Notes: generated by a model not told the origin, from the letters alone. Positions 36,493 to 44,530 are shown, counted from the first letter of the stretch. The stretch is 64,000 bases of DNA from Pedobacter boryungensis (GCF_013204825.1 NZ_JABMKV010000005.1:1-64000); one strand, 5' to 3'. Translations and numbers: made by a program.

Positions 36493-37224
36493 TTAAGTGC
36501 TTTCAGTTTCTCGTTTTTCTTCTCTTTTATTACGAAGATACTGAACCAAATCTGCTACTTCAAATGCATTTTTTAATAAAAAGTTACCACTGCGAGTACG
36601 GGTAAGTTTAGATAAGTAAGCTGCGTTATTTAATTGCTTGCCAAAATCTGAAACCAATGAGCGAATGTAAGTCCCTTTACTACACACAATTCTAAAGTCG
36701 ACCTCAGGTAGGGCAATTCTAGTAATTTCAAACTCATTTACAGTAACATGGCGTTTGCGCAATTCTACTTCTTCTCCTAACCTAGCCTTCACATACAGGC
36801 GTTCGCCGTTTACTTTAACTGCAGAATGTGCTGGTGGATATTGCTCAATATCACCTTTAAAAGGTTCGGTAGCAGCATAAATTTCTTCTTCCGTTAAGTG
36901 ATTGATAGGGAAATTTGCATCAACTTCTGTTTCCATGTCGAAAGACGGAGTGCTTGCGCCTAAAATCATGGTGCCTGTATATTCTTTTTCTTCTGCCTGA
37001 AAAGTATCGATTTGCTTAGTTAATTTCCCAGTACAAATAATCAGTAAACCAGTAGCTAAAGGATCTAATGTGCCAGCATGTCCAACTTTTAATTTTAAAG
37101 GTTTCAACGAGTTTCTAATCTTGCCAACCACATCAAAAGATGTCCATTTGTAAGGCTTGTTTATTAAAAGAAGCTCGCCTTGAGCAAAGTCGAAGTCAGG
37201 AAATTGTAGGTTTTTGTTCTCCAA
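36493..37224 (-). CDS. truB: tRNA pseudouridine(55) synthase
   Basis: 243 aa. It makes pseudouridine 55 in the T loop of tRNAs. The catalytic Asp54 lies in VGHAGTLDPLATGLL. Other family blocks are LLINKPYKWTSFDVV, QYPPAHSAVKVNGERLYVKAR and CSKGTYIRSLVSDFG. The C-terminal PUA extension is short, typical of Bacteroidota. It precedes yitT by 3 nt in the leftward cluster. A perfect 20-bp palindrome lies just upstream, between truB and uppP. Confidence 0.96.
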   Translation of the reverse strand: MENKNLQFPDFDFAQGELLLINKPYKWTSFDVVGKIRNSLKPLKLKVGHAGTLDPLATGLLIICTGKLTKQIDTFQAEEKEYTGTMILGASTPSFDMETEVDANFPINHLTEEEIYAATEPFKGDIEQYPPAHSAVKVNGERLYVKARLGEEVELRKRHVTVNEFEITRIALPEVDFRIVCSKGTYIRSLVSDFGKQLNNAAYLSKLTRTRSGNFLLKNAFEVADLVQYLRNKREEKRETEST

Positions 37225-37240
37225 AGCTTAAAATTAGTTT

Positions 37241-37284
37241 TGAATGAAGCATAGAATGATTGATATCATTCTATGCTTCATTCA
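37241..37284. repeat. Perfect 20-bp inverted repeat between uppP and truB
   Basis: TGAATGAAGCATAGAATGAT (37241-37260) is followed after TGAT by its exact reverse complement (37265-37284). It lies in the 88-nt gap between two genes of the same leftward cluster. No T run follows on either strand, so it is not a standard terminator. It could be an mRNA-stability or processing hairpin, an attenuator, or a protein-binding palindrome. Confidence 0.8.
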
Positions 37285-37312
37285 TTCGATCATTAAAATG
37301 CAAAGCTACGGT

Positions 37313-38107
37313 TTAAATAATAGAGAGTTGATGTCCTGATAAAATCAATGCGATAATAGCTAATCCAACTACAATTCTATACCATCCAAATAATTTAAAA
37401 CCGTTTTTGTTCAAATAGCCAATAAAACTTTTAATTGCCAATAGGGCGATGATAAAAGCTACTACATTTCCAAAAGCTAAAATTTGTATTTGCTCATGAG
37501 AAATAGCATGTCCTTCTTTATAAAAATCTAATAATTTTTTACCTGTTGCGGCAAACATGGTTGGTACTGCTAAAAAGAAAGAAAACTCAGCCGCTACTTT
37601 TCTGCTTAATTTCTGGCTCATACCGCCAACAATACTTGCACCAGAACGAGAAACACCTGGTATCATAGCTAAGCATTGAAAAAATCCAATTTTTAGTGCA
37701 GTAAGATAATTGATTTCCGCTTCTTCGTTTATTGTCGGATGATTAAACCATTTATCAACGAACAATAAAATAACCCCTCCAATTACTAATGAAATTCCCA
37801 CTGTAAGCGGACTTTCCAGCATTTGATCGATTTTATCACTTAATAAAACACCAAAAACTGCTGCGGGAATAAAAGCAATAACTAATTTAATATAGAAGTT
37901 AATGCTTTTAAAAAACCTTTTGAAATACAATACAACTACCGACAGAATAGCGCCTAATTGTATGCAAATGGTAAATAATTTCACAAATGGATCTGAAGCA
38001 ATACCCATTATAGATGAACCTATAATCATGTGCCCAGTCGATGAAACTGGCAAAAATTCAGTTAATCCTTCAATAATGGCAAGGATTAGGGCTTGTATAA
38101 AATTCAT
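37313..38107 (-). CDS. uppP: Undecaprenyl-diphosphate phosphatase
   Basis: 264 aa, about eight membrane helices. It recycles the lipid carrier for peptidoglycan and other polymers, and the family confers bacitracin resistance. The two conserved active-site blocks are intact: [15 protein letters not shown] near the N-terminus and [14 protein letters not shown] in the middle. It sits 6 nt after the DUF3098 gene in the leftward cluster that begins with ftsX, so envelope growth functions are grouped here. Confidence 0.97.
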   Translation of the reverse strand: MNFIQALILAIIEGLTEFLPVSSTGHMIIGSSIMGIASDPFVKLFTICIQLGAILSVVVLYFKRFFKSINFYIKLVIAFIPAAVFGVLLSDKIDQMLESPLTVGISLVIGGVILLFVDKWFNHPTINEEAEINYLTALKIGFFQCLAMIPGVSRSGASIVGGMSQKLSRKVAAEFSFFLAVPTMFAATGKKLLDFYKEGHAISHEQIQILAFGNVVAFIIALLAIKSFIGYLNKNGFKLFGWYRIVVGLAIIALILSGHQLSII

Positions 38108-38113
38108 TTGCCC

Positions 38114-38341
38114 TTATTTTTTTAAAACAGCATAAATGCCAAATGCAAAGCCAAATAATACAACCATTGGTGCTATTAAAGTTCTTCTTACATCATAGAT
38201 GTCACCTGAGGCGCCCATCATTAAAATAAAGCCAACTACAACAATAGCAATGCTAATTAATAATAACTGATAGTTCTTTTTTGTAAAAACCAATTCTGTT
38301 TTTTTATCCTGTTTTACAGGAGCTGATTGTTTTTCTGCCAT
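38114..38341 (-). CDS. DUF3098 small membrane protein
   Basis: 75 aa. A basic N-terminus with FTKKNYQLLLI is followed by two membrane helices (IAIVVVGFILMMG and TLIAPMVVLFGFAFGIYAVL). The middle SGDIYDVRRT is typical of DUF3098, a Bacteroidota-specific family regularly found after ftsX. It shares one base with the ftsX stop region. Possibly an accessory subunit of the FtsX divisome component, inferred from gene position only. Confidence 0.85.
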   Translation of the reverse strand: MAEKQSAPVKQDKKTELVFTKKNYQLLLISIAIVVVGFILMMGASGDIYDVRRTLIAPMVVLFGFAFGIYAVLKK

Positions 38342-39219
38342 TATCTATATAGATCGTAAATTTTTAAACGTAAATATCTGCTTACTGCAAATAATGTACT
38401 CATCGAGGTAATAAAAATACCAATGGCAATCATGCCAATTAATACGAAACCAAATTCAGTATAGTTTCTTAAAATTAATATTTCGGGTATTTCCTTTTGT
38501 GCATAGTATAAAAGCCCAAGCAAAATAATAATTGCAATAAAAGAGGCAATTAAACCGTGTAATGCAGCAACTAAAATGAAAGGCTTTCTAATAAAGTTTT
38601 TAGTAGCACCCACTAACTGCATACTTTTTATTAAAAAACGTTGCGAGAAAATTGCTAGTCGGATAGTGTTATTAATTAGTGCAACGGCAATTACTAATAA
38701 AATAATTGCAAAGCCTAACACAATTAAACTGATGGTGCTAATATTTTTATTCACCATATCAATTAAAGAACTCTGGTAAATCACTTCCTTAACAATTGGG
38801 TTCTTTTCTATATTCTTTTTAAGCGCATCTATGCTTTGGTTATTTGCATAATCTGCTTTTAAATAAACGTCAATAGTAGAAAGTAATGGATTATAGCCTA
38901 GAAAGTTCACAAAATCTTCGCCTAAATCTTTGGTCAAGTTATGTTGTGCAACTTCTTTATTTACGTATTGAGTTTGTTTCACCACAGTATTAGCATTTAA
39001 TTCCTTCTGGAAAGCTAAAATGTCGGTTTCTTTAGCACCTTCATCAACAATAATGTTTAAAACAATATTCTCTTTTACATAATTGGATAAGTTTTTAGCA
39101 TGAACCAAAATCAAACCCAACATACCTAACATTAGTAAAACCAAAGCAATACTAAAAATGGTAGAGATATAAATGGTTTTTGTCTTCTTAGAAGCTTCGC
39201 TTACTTCAAATTCTTCCAT
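38341..39219 (-). CDS. ftsX: Cell division permease-like protein FtsX
   Basis: 292 aa. The fold is N-terminal membrane helix, periplasmic domain (~45-165) and three C-terminal helices with the FtsX signature (NNTIRLAIFSQRFLIKSMQLVGATKNFIRKPF). FtsX pairs with the FtsE ATPase, not present in the window, to control cell-wall hydrolases at the division site. It is the first gene of the leftward cluster ftsX-DUF3098-uppP-truB-yitT-ribF. The upstream ~600 bp contain no gene but hold phased short repeats. Confidence 0.92.
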   Translation of the reverse strand: MEEFEVSEASKKTKTIYISTIFSIALVLLMLGMLGLILVHAKNLSNYVKENIVLNIIVDEGAKETDILAFQKELNANTVVKQTQYVNKEVAQHNLTKDLGEDFVNFLGYNPLLSTIDVYLKADYANNQSIDALKKNIEKNPIVKEVIYQSSLIDMVNKNISTISLIVLGFAIILLVIAVALINNTIRLAIFSQRFLIKSMQLVGATKNFIRKPFILVAALHGLIASFIAIIILLGLLYYAQKEIPEILILRNYTEFGFVLIGMIAIGIFITSMSTLFAVSRYLRLKIYDLYR

Positions 39220-39420
39220 GTATTTATGTTTTTGTTTCTGCGAAAATAAAGAAAGATAAGCAAAAACGTAAATAAATGGCTTTTTGTTTTTGCATCAATG
39301 CTAAATTTAAGGAAAGCAAATTAGTAAATTTTGCATCAATAAGCGGAGGCTTAACATTATTTAACTTTTATCTTCATTAATGCTGATGTTTATCATTCTT
39401 ACCTATTTTACATATGGTTT

Positions 39421-39560
39421 GCTCCCAGTTTGCTCCTACATTCCTCCTAGAAAACCGCGTTTGAACAGAACAATACCAGAACAAACCTAGGAGAAGTCTA
39501 GGAGAAAACTACTTTTTCACTGACAAATGCGGACATTTTCGGACAACTTCGGACATTCGG
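39421..39560. repeat. Helically phased short repeats and inverted repeat in the ftsX-leuS gap
   Basis: Within the 599-nt gap 39220-39818, which has no recognisable gene, three CTCC-containing units begin at 39421, 39432 and 39443 (11-bp period). Two inverted CTAGGAG units begin at 39487 and 39498 (11-bp period). Three CGGACA units begin at 39530, 39540 and 39550 (10-bp period). Blocks 39427-39450 and 39487-39510 form a 24-bp imperfect inverted repeat with 5 mismatches. The pattern resembles arrayed protein-binding sites or a recombination site. The function is unknown. Confidence 0.7.
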
Positions 39561-39818
39561 CGTCTTTGCTTTTTTATGTAGATTTTTCTTCCAAGATTTG
39601 GAATGTAAAGTTGATGCAATTGCACAGAATAAATTTCAATTTATAGAAACCATAGTGGTTCAAATCCTAACCTATTACCTAAGTCTATAAGGGTTTAATT
39701 AACAAATTGAGTTACAAACACCCTCTTCAAAAAGCGAGATGGCGTTTTTTATTCTTTGCACTTCAAAAACAGGCTTAATTTGCTTATTTTCGCAAACTAT
39801 TTAAGAAAGAGGAATTTA

Positions 39819-42800
39819 ATGGATTATCAATTTGCAGCCATAGAGCAGAAGTGGCAAAAGTTTTGGGCAGAAAATCAAACATTTAAAGCAGAAACCAATT
39901 CAAATAAGCCAAAATATTATGTGTTAGATATGTTTCCTTATCCATCTGGAGCAGGTTTGCATGTTGGACATCCACTGGGCTATATTGCTTCAGATATTTT
40001 TTCGAGATATAAAAGATTAAAAGGATTTAATGTTTTGCATCCAATGGGATATGATTCTTTTGGATTGCCAGCAGAACAATATGCCATTCAAACAGGTCAG
40101 CACCCTGCAATTACTACTGAAGCTAACATTGCAACGTATCGTCGCCAATTAGATCAAATAGGTTTTTCATTCGATTGGAGCAGAGAAGTTCGTACCAGTG
40201 AGTCATCTTATTACAAATGGACGCAATGGATTTTTATGCAATTGTTTAACTCTTGGTACAATCTAGAAACAGACAAAGCAGAAGATATTACCACATTAAT
40301 TGAGAAGTTTAATGCCGCAGGTAGTGCTAATGTAAAAGCAGTTTGCGATGAAGATGTAAAAAACTTTATGCCAAGCGATTGGGCAGCGTTTACAGATGAA
40401 GAAAAGCAAGTTGAACTATTGAAATATCGTTTAACCTATTTAAAGGAAAGTACCGTGAATTGGTGCCCGGCCTTGGGTACTGTTTTAGCTAACGATGAAG
40501 TTAAAGATGGTTTTTCTGAACGCGGAGGATATCCTGTAGAGCAGAAAAAAATGATGCAATGGAGCATGAGAATTTCTGCCTACGCAGAAAGATTATTGCA
40601 AGGCTTAAATACAATTGATTGGCCAGAACCAGTTAAAGAAATGCAACGCAACTGGATTGGTAAAAGTGTGGGTGCAAGTGTAATTTTCCCTATAAGCCTC
40701 ACCCCAACCCTCTCCGCAGGAGAGGGGGCTGATAATTACGGTTATGAAACTGCAGATCCGCTATTATGGGAAATTTTAAAAACTAATGCAAGAGTAAATA
40801 GGGTTAATCAAACTGAAGCTGAAGATACACTTTGGCAAAAAATACGTAATAATCAAACTGGTCATAAAATTAGAAGGCAACATCCAATAGGAAGTTACAT
40901 TGCTGATTTTATTTGTTTAAATAAAAGATTAATTATTGAGGTTGATGGTGGATATCATTTAGAAATTCAAGAAAATGATAAAATTAGAACAGAAGCACTA
41001 AATCAATTGGGTTTTGATGTTATTCGTTTCTCAAATTATGAGGTTTTAAGTGACATCAATCTTGTTAGTGAAAAAATAAAAACTGAACTTGAAGGCAGAC
41101 CAGATATTGCTACTAAAAAGGTAAGCAATTTGTCCTCCCTCTCCTTTGGAGAGGGCCGGGGTGAGGCAGGGATAGAAGTATTCACCACCCGTGTTGATAC
41201 CATTTTTGGCGTTTCATTTATTGTTTTAGCTCCAGAGCACGAATTGGTTCAGGCTTTAACTACAGAAGCACAGAAAGAAGATATAGAAAAATATATTGCG
41301 CAAACTAAAAAGAAATCTGAATTAGACCGCATGGCGGATACGAAAACGGTTTCGGGTGCATTTACAGGAAGCTATGTGATTAATCCTGTTAATAATGAGT
41401 TAGTGCCAATTTGGATTGCTGATTATGTTTTAGCTGGTTACGGAACTGGTGCAGTTATGGGTGTGCCAAGTGGCGATCAACGTGATTGGTTATTCGCTAA
41501 ACATTTCAATTTGCCAATCATCCAAATATTAGATGCCCAAAAAGATATTGAAGTAGAGGCAGATCCAACTAAAGAAGGAAGATATATCAACTCTGATTTC
41601 ATTAATAATTTAGGTTATAAGGAAGCAATTTCTTATTTAAATCATTGGTTAGAAAGAGAAGGAGTTGGAAAGGCAAAAGTAAATTACCGTATGCGTGATG
41701 CTATTTTTGGTCGCCAGCGTTATTGGGGAGAACCAATTCCAGTTTACTTTAAAGATGGTTTGCCTTATTTAATTAAGGAAGAAGAATTGCCATTGTTATT
41801 GCCAGAAATTGATAAATATTTGCCAACAGAAAGTGGAGAACCTCCTTTAGGGCGAGCAACCGATTGGAGTTACGAAAAACAATATGAGTACGAACTTTCT
41901 ACCATGCCAGGTTGGGCTGGAAGTAGCTGGTACTGGTACCGTTACATGGATGCGCAAAATGAAAATAAGTTCGCCTCAAAAGATGCCATTGCCTATTGGA
42001 AAGATGTAGATTTATACATTGGAGGTTCTGAACATGCAACCGGACATTTGTTGTACAGCCGTTTCTGGAATAAATTCTTAAAAGATTTAGGTTATGTAAA
42101 TGAAGAAGAACCTTTCAAGAAATTGATTAACCAGGGGATGATACAGGGTAGAAGCAACTTTGTGTATCGAGTTGTTGATGAAGAAGGGAAGGGAACAAAT
42201 ACCTTAGTCTCATACGGTTTAAGAAAAGACTATAAAACTTCTGCTTTGCATGTTGATGTGAATATTGTTGAAAATGAAATCTTGAATGTCAATAAGTTTA
42301 AAGAGTTTAGACCAGAGTTTGCCAATGCAGAATTCATTTTAGAAAATGGCAAATACATTTGTGGGGTAGAGGTTGAGAAAATGTCTAAATCAAAATTCAA
42401 TGTGGTAAACCCTGATGATTTGATTAAGAGTTACGGCGCAGATACTTTGCGTATGTACGAGATGTTTTTAGGTCCATTAGAGCAAAGCAAACCTTGGAAT
42501 ACCAATGGGATTGAAGGTGTATTTAAATTCTTGCGTAAATTTTGGCGTTTATTCCATAATGAAGAATGGGTTTTCCATGTAGATGATTCAATTCCTACAA
42601 AAGCAGAATTAAAAGCTTTGCATAAAATCATTAAAAAGGTACAAGATGATGTAGAACGTTTTTCTTTCAATACATCAGTTTCTAGCTTTATGATTGCAGT
42701 AAATGAATTAACTGATTTGAAGTGCAAAAATCGTCAAGTATTAGAAGATTTAGTAGTTGTCCTTTCTCCTTATGCACCTCACATTTGCGAAGAATTATGG

Positions 42801-43058
42801 TCGTTGTTAGGCAATACAGATTTATCAAATACCCCATATCCAACATTTAATCCAGCTTATTTACAAGAAGCCGAGTTTGCCTATCCAATTTCAATTAATG
42901 GTAAAATGAGAATGAACTTAAATTTAAGCTTAAGTTTAGAACAAGATCAGGCTACCGAAATTGTTTTAGCAAATGATCAAGTACAAGGATATTTAGAAGG
43001 TAAAACACCTAAGAAAATCATTTTTGTAAAAGGTAAGATTGTGAATATTGTAGTTTAA
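39819..43058 (+). CDS. leuS: Leucyl-tRNA synthetase with an in-frame DUF559 nuclease-domain insertion
   Basis: 1079 aa from ATG 39819; a TTG-initiated extension of 21 residues is unlikely. Class I aminoacyl-tRNA synthetase: HIGH-type HVGH at residues 48-51, KMSKS at 854-858, a CP1 editing domain with the Thr-rich FTTRVDTIFG, and the catalytic YWGEPIP and GSSWYWYRY blocks. All are intact, so the enzyme should be functional. Residues ~293-450 are foreign to LeuRS. They interrupt CP1 between VIFPI and IEVFTTR and contain a complete DUF559/Vsr-like endonuclease domain bounded by hairpin repeats. Without them the protein would be ~921 aa, the normal size. The reading frame is open throughout. A terminator follows at 43110. 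Confidence 0.95.
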   Translation: MDYQFAAIEQKWQKFWAENQTFKAETNSNKPKYYVLDMFPYPSGAGLHVGHPLGYIASDIFSRYKRLKGFNVLHPMGYDSFGLPAEQYAIQTGQHPAITTEANIATYRRQLDQIGFSFDWSREVRTSESSYYKWTQWIFMQLFNSWYNLETDKAEDITTLIEKFNAAGSANVKAVCDEDVKNFMPSDWAAFTDEEKQVELLKYRLTYLKESTVNWCPALGTVLANDEVKDGFSERGGYPVEQKKMMQWSMRISAYAERLLQGLNTIDWPEPVKEMQRNWIGKSVGASVIFPISLTPTLSAGEGADNYGYETADPLLWEILKTNARVNRVNQTEAEDTLWQKIRNNQTGHKIRRQHPIGSYIADFICLNKRLIIEVDGGYHLEIQENDKIRTEALNQLGFDVIRFSNYEVLSDINLVSEKIKTELEGRPDIATKKVSNLSSLSFGEGRGEAGIEVFTTRVDTIFGVSFIVLAPEHELVQALTTEAQKEDIEKYIAQTKKKSELDRMADTKTVSGAFTGSYVINPVNNELVPIWIADYVLAGYGTGAVMGVPSGDQRDWLFAKHFNLPIIQILDAQKDIEVEADPTKEGRYINSDFINNLGYKEAISYLNHWLEREGVGKAKVNYRMRDAIFGRQRYWGEPIPVYFKDGLPYLIKEEELPLLLPEIDKYLPTESGEPPLGRATDWSYEKQYEYELSTMPGWAGSSWYWYRYMDAQNENKFASKDAIAYWKDVDLYIGGSEHATGHLLYSRFWNKFLKDLGYVNEEEPFKKLINQGMIQGRSNFVYRVVDEEGKGTNTLVSYGLRKDYKTSALHVDVNIVENEILNVNKFKEFRPEFANAEFILENGKYICGVEVEKMSKSKFNVVNPDDLIKSYGADTLRMYEMFLGPLEQSKPWNTNGIEGVFKFLRKFWRLFHNEEWVFHVDDSIPTKAELKALHKIIKKVQDDVERFSFNTSVSSFMIAVNELTDLKCKNRQVLEDLVVVLSPYAPHICEELWSLLGNTDLSNTPYPTFNPAYLQEAEFAYPISINGKMRMNLNLSLSLEQDQATEIVLANDQVQGYLEGKTPKKIIFVKGKIVNIVV
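40696..41167 (+). mobile_element. In-frame palindromic cassette encoding a DUF559 nuclease domain, within leuS
   Basis: The 472-bp cassette is bounded by inverted GCCTCACCCC (40696-40705) and GGGGTGAGGC (41158-41167). Each end continues, after two unmatched bases, into a hairpin: CCCTCTCC-GCA-GGAGAGGG at the left (40708-40726) and CCCTCTCC-TTT-GGAGAGGG at the right (41137-41155). The interior is AT-rich like the host. It encodes LeuRS residues ~293-450, with RRQHPIGSYIADF (Asp363), IIEVDGGYH (Glu374, Asp376) and GFDVIRFSNYEV, the hallmarks of DUF559 PD-(D/E)XK nucleases. It has no stop codon and no methionine. The first in-frame TTG lies after the catalytic core, so the nuclease is made only as part of LeuRS. 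Mobility is inferred from the ends. Confidence 0.75.
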
Positions 43059-43060
43059 TA

Positions 43061-43095
43061 GCCCACCCAACCCTCCCCAAACGGAAGGGCTGAGC
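43061..43095 (+). repeat. Degenerate solo copy of the leuS cassette end repeat
   Basis: Starting two bases after the leuS stop codon, GCCCACCCAACCCTCCCC is followed by GGAAGGGCTGAG. This parallels the left end of the leuS cassette (GCCTCACCCCAACCCTCTCC then GGAGAGGGGGCTGA). The internal arms CCCTCCC and GGAAGGG still form a hairpin with one mismatch. It is best read as a decayed member of the same repeat family. Confidence 0.65.
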
Positions 43096-43109
43096 AAAGT
43101 AGAATATGA

Positions 43110-43153
43110 GCCGCAGATTCGCAGATTTACACTGTTAGTCTGCGGCTTTTTTT
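43110..43153 (+). terminator. Terminator of leuS
   Basis: GCCGCAGA (43110-43117) and TCTGCGGC (43139-43146) pair across a 21-nt loop, followed by seven T. It lies after the solo repeat downstream of leuS. Confidence 0.75.
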
Positions 43154-43230
43154 GTGTAATAAAATATTTTTCACATTCGTTGTGATATTTCAGACCTTGT
43201 TGCGATTAATAGTGAAAGACGATTTAATTG

Positions 43231-43731
43231 ATGCAACACAATCAACAAGAATTCTTAGAAATTATTGAGACTAATAAGCGGCTCATATTTAAAATATGTA
43301 ACTCTTACTGCCAAAATGCGGATGATCGTGAAGACTTGGCTCAAGAAATCATATTTCAATTATGGAAATCGTGGGGAAGTTTTACTAACGAATACAAGTT
43401 ATCTACTTGGATGTATCGCATTGCATTAAACGTTGCCATTTCATTTTATAGAAAAGAGCAAAAAACAACAAACACAATTCTAATGGGCGAGGAACACTTG
43501 ATAGAAATTAGTGATGACAATTTGGAAGAAGGATTAGAAGCAAACTTAACTGCATTGCAAAAGTTCATCAACGAATTAAAGCCTTTAGATAAAGCATTGA
43601 TGTTATTGTATCTAGAAGAAAAATCTCATAAAGAAATGGCTGAAATTATAGGAATTACTTCCACCAATGTGGCCACAAAAATTGGAAGAATTAAAGAACA
43701 GCTTAAACAAAAATTTTCAGCTCAACATTAA
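43231..43731 (+). CDS. ECF-type RNA polymerase sigma factor
   Basis: 166 aa from ATG 43231; a TTG one codon earlier is less likely. Region 2 is NSYCQNADDREDLAQEIIFQLWKSWGSFTNEYKLSTWMYRIALNVAISFYRKEQK. Region 4 is LKPLDKALMLLYLEEKSHKEMAEIIGITSTNVATKIGRIKEQLKQ, a helix-turn-helix. It is followed after 5 nt by a four-helix membrane protein and then a TonB-dependent receptor. This resembles Bacteroidota sigma/anti-sigma systems controlling an outer-membrane receptor, though the classical FecR-type anti-sigma is absent. Confidence 0.93.
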   Translation: MQHNQQEFLEIIETNKRLIFKICNSYCQNADDREDLAQEIIFQLWKSWGSFTNEYKLSTWMYRIALNVAISFYRKEQKTTNTILMGEEHLIEISDDNLEEGLEANLTALQKFINELKPLDKALMLLYLEEKSHKEMAEIIGITSTNVATKIGRIKEQLKQKFSAQH

Positions 43732-43736
43732 TTAAC

Positions 43737-44384
43737 ATGGAAAATATAGAAATCATCAATCTTTGGAAACAATACGATGAAAAATTAGAAAAATCACTTT
43801 CTTTAAATAAAAAAATTATTACCGAATTGCAACAGCAAAAAGCTAAAAATGCGCTTAGACCGGCAAGAAATTATAAAATTTTGGTAGTTTTTATAGGGAT
43901 TGTTTATTCAGCTTTGGTAGGCTACTTTTTATACCATCTAATTCCATTTGCTTCTATTTTTGTTAATTTATCAATAGGTATTCATTTGTTAATAATGGTT
44001 ATTGCTGTTGGTATGTACATTAGGCAATTGGTGCTAATAAGTGAAATTGACTGTAGCGAAAACATTTTACACATGCAGCAAAAAATGGCAAAACTGCAAA
44101 GCTCAACCTTAAAAGTAATTGGAATTTGCTTTTTACAATTTCCAGTATTTGCTACTTGGAATATTCGTTTAGAACTTATAGAAAAAAATCCTCTAGCGTT
44201 TTGGCTTGTTCAACTACCAGTAATATTGTTATTAACCTACATTGGTATTTGGTTTTACAGGAATATTAATATCAAAAACATGGATAAAAGATGGTTTAGG
44301 ATGATCTTTTACGGTGTTGAATGGAGTGCGATCATTAAATCAGGTAAATTTTTAAAAGAAATAGAGAACTTTGAAAAAATCTAG
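43737..44384 (+). CDS. Four-helix membrane protein, putative anti-sigma partner
   Basis: 215 aa. The N-terminal ~45 residues are a soluble helical segment rich in Lys/Gln (IINLWKQYDEKLEKSLSLNKKIITELQQQKAKNALRP). Four membrane helices follow: ILVVFIGIVYSALVGYFLYHL, LSIGIHLLIMVIAVGMYI, VIGICFLQFPVFATW and LVQLPVILLLTYIGIWFY. It starts 5 nt after the sigma gene, so it is co-translated with it. The cytoplasmic N-terminus plus position suggest that it sequesters the sigma factor. No known anti-sigma motif (ZAS, FecR) is seen, so this is inference. Confidence 0.75.
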   Translation: MENIEIINLWKQYDEKLEKSLSLNKKIITELQQQKAKNALRPARNYKILVVFIGIVYSALVGYFLYHLIPFASIFVNLSIGIHLLIMVIAVGMYIRQLVLISEIDCSENILHMQQKMAKLQSSTLKVIGICFLQFPVFATWNIRLELIEKNPLAFWLVQLPVILLLTYIGIWFYRNINIKNMDKRWFRMIFYGVEWSAIIKSGKFLKEIENFEKI

Positions 44385-44413
44385 TAGGCCAGGAGGAATT
44401 TCCATCATACATT

Positions 44414-44445
44414 TCACCGTCAAAAAATAGTCGTTCGCCGTCAAA
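44414..44445. repeat. Direct repeat TTCrCCGTCAAA upstream of the TonB-dependent receptor gene
   Basis: TTCACCGTCAAA (from 44414) and TTCGCCGTCAAA (from 44435) are spaced 21 bp apart, two helical turns, in the 146-nt gap between the putative anti-sigma gene and the receptor gene. They could be an operator or an ECF-dependent promoter element. That role is inferred. Confidence 0.5.
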
Positions 44446-44530
44446 TCATTCCTGATGGTCTAAAATCTCTATATAAACATGTAACAAAAGCTACTTTTGT
44501 TAGACTAAGAACAAACAAATAAATAACACA

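Noticed and set aside
39220..39818. CRISPR array or small gene in the ftsX-leuS gap
   Set aside because: Repeats are only 6-7 bp with 10-11 bp period and no spacers; no reading frame there shows coding character.
40696..41167. Intein or group I/II intron in leuS
   Set aside because: No Cys/Ser at the left junction, no His-Asn at the right junction and no splicing blocks. The insert is too short for an intron and is fully translated in frame, and 472 nt between repeat tips would shift the frame if excised exactly.
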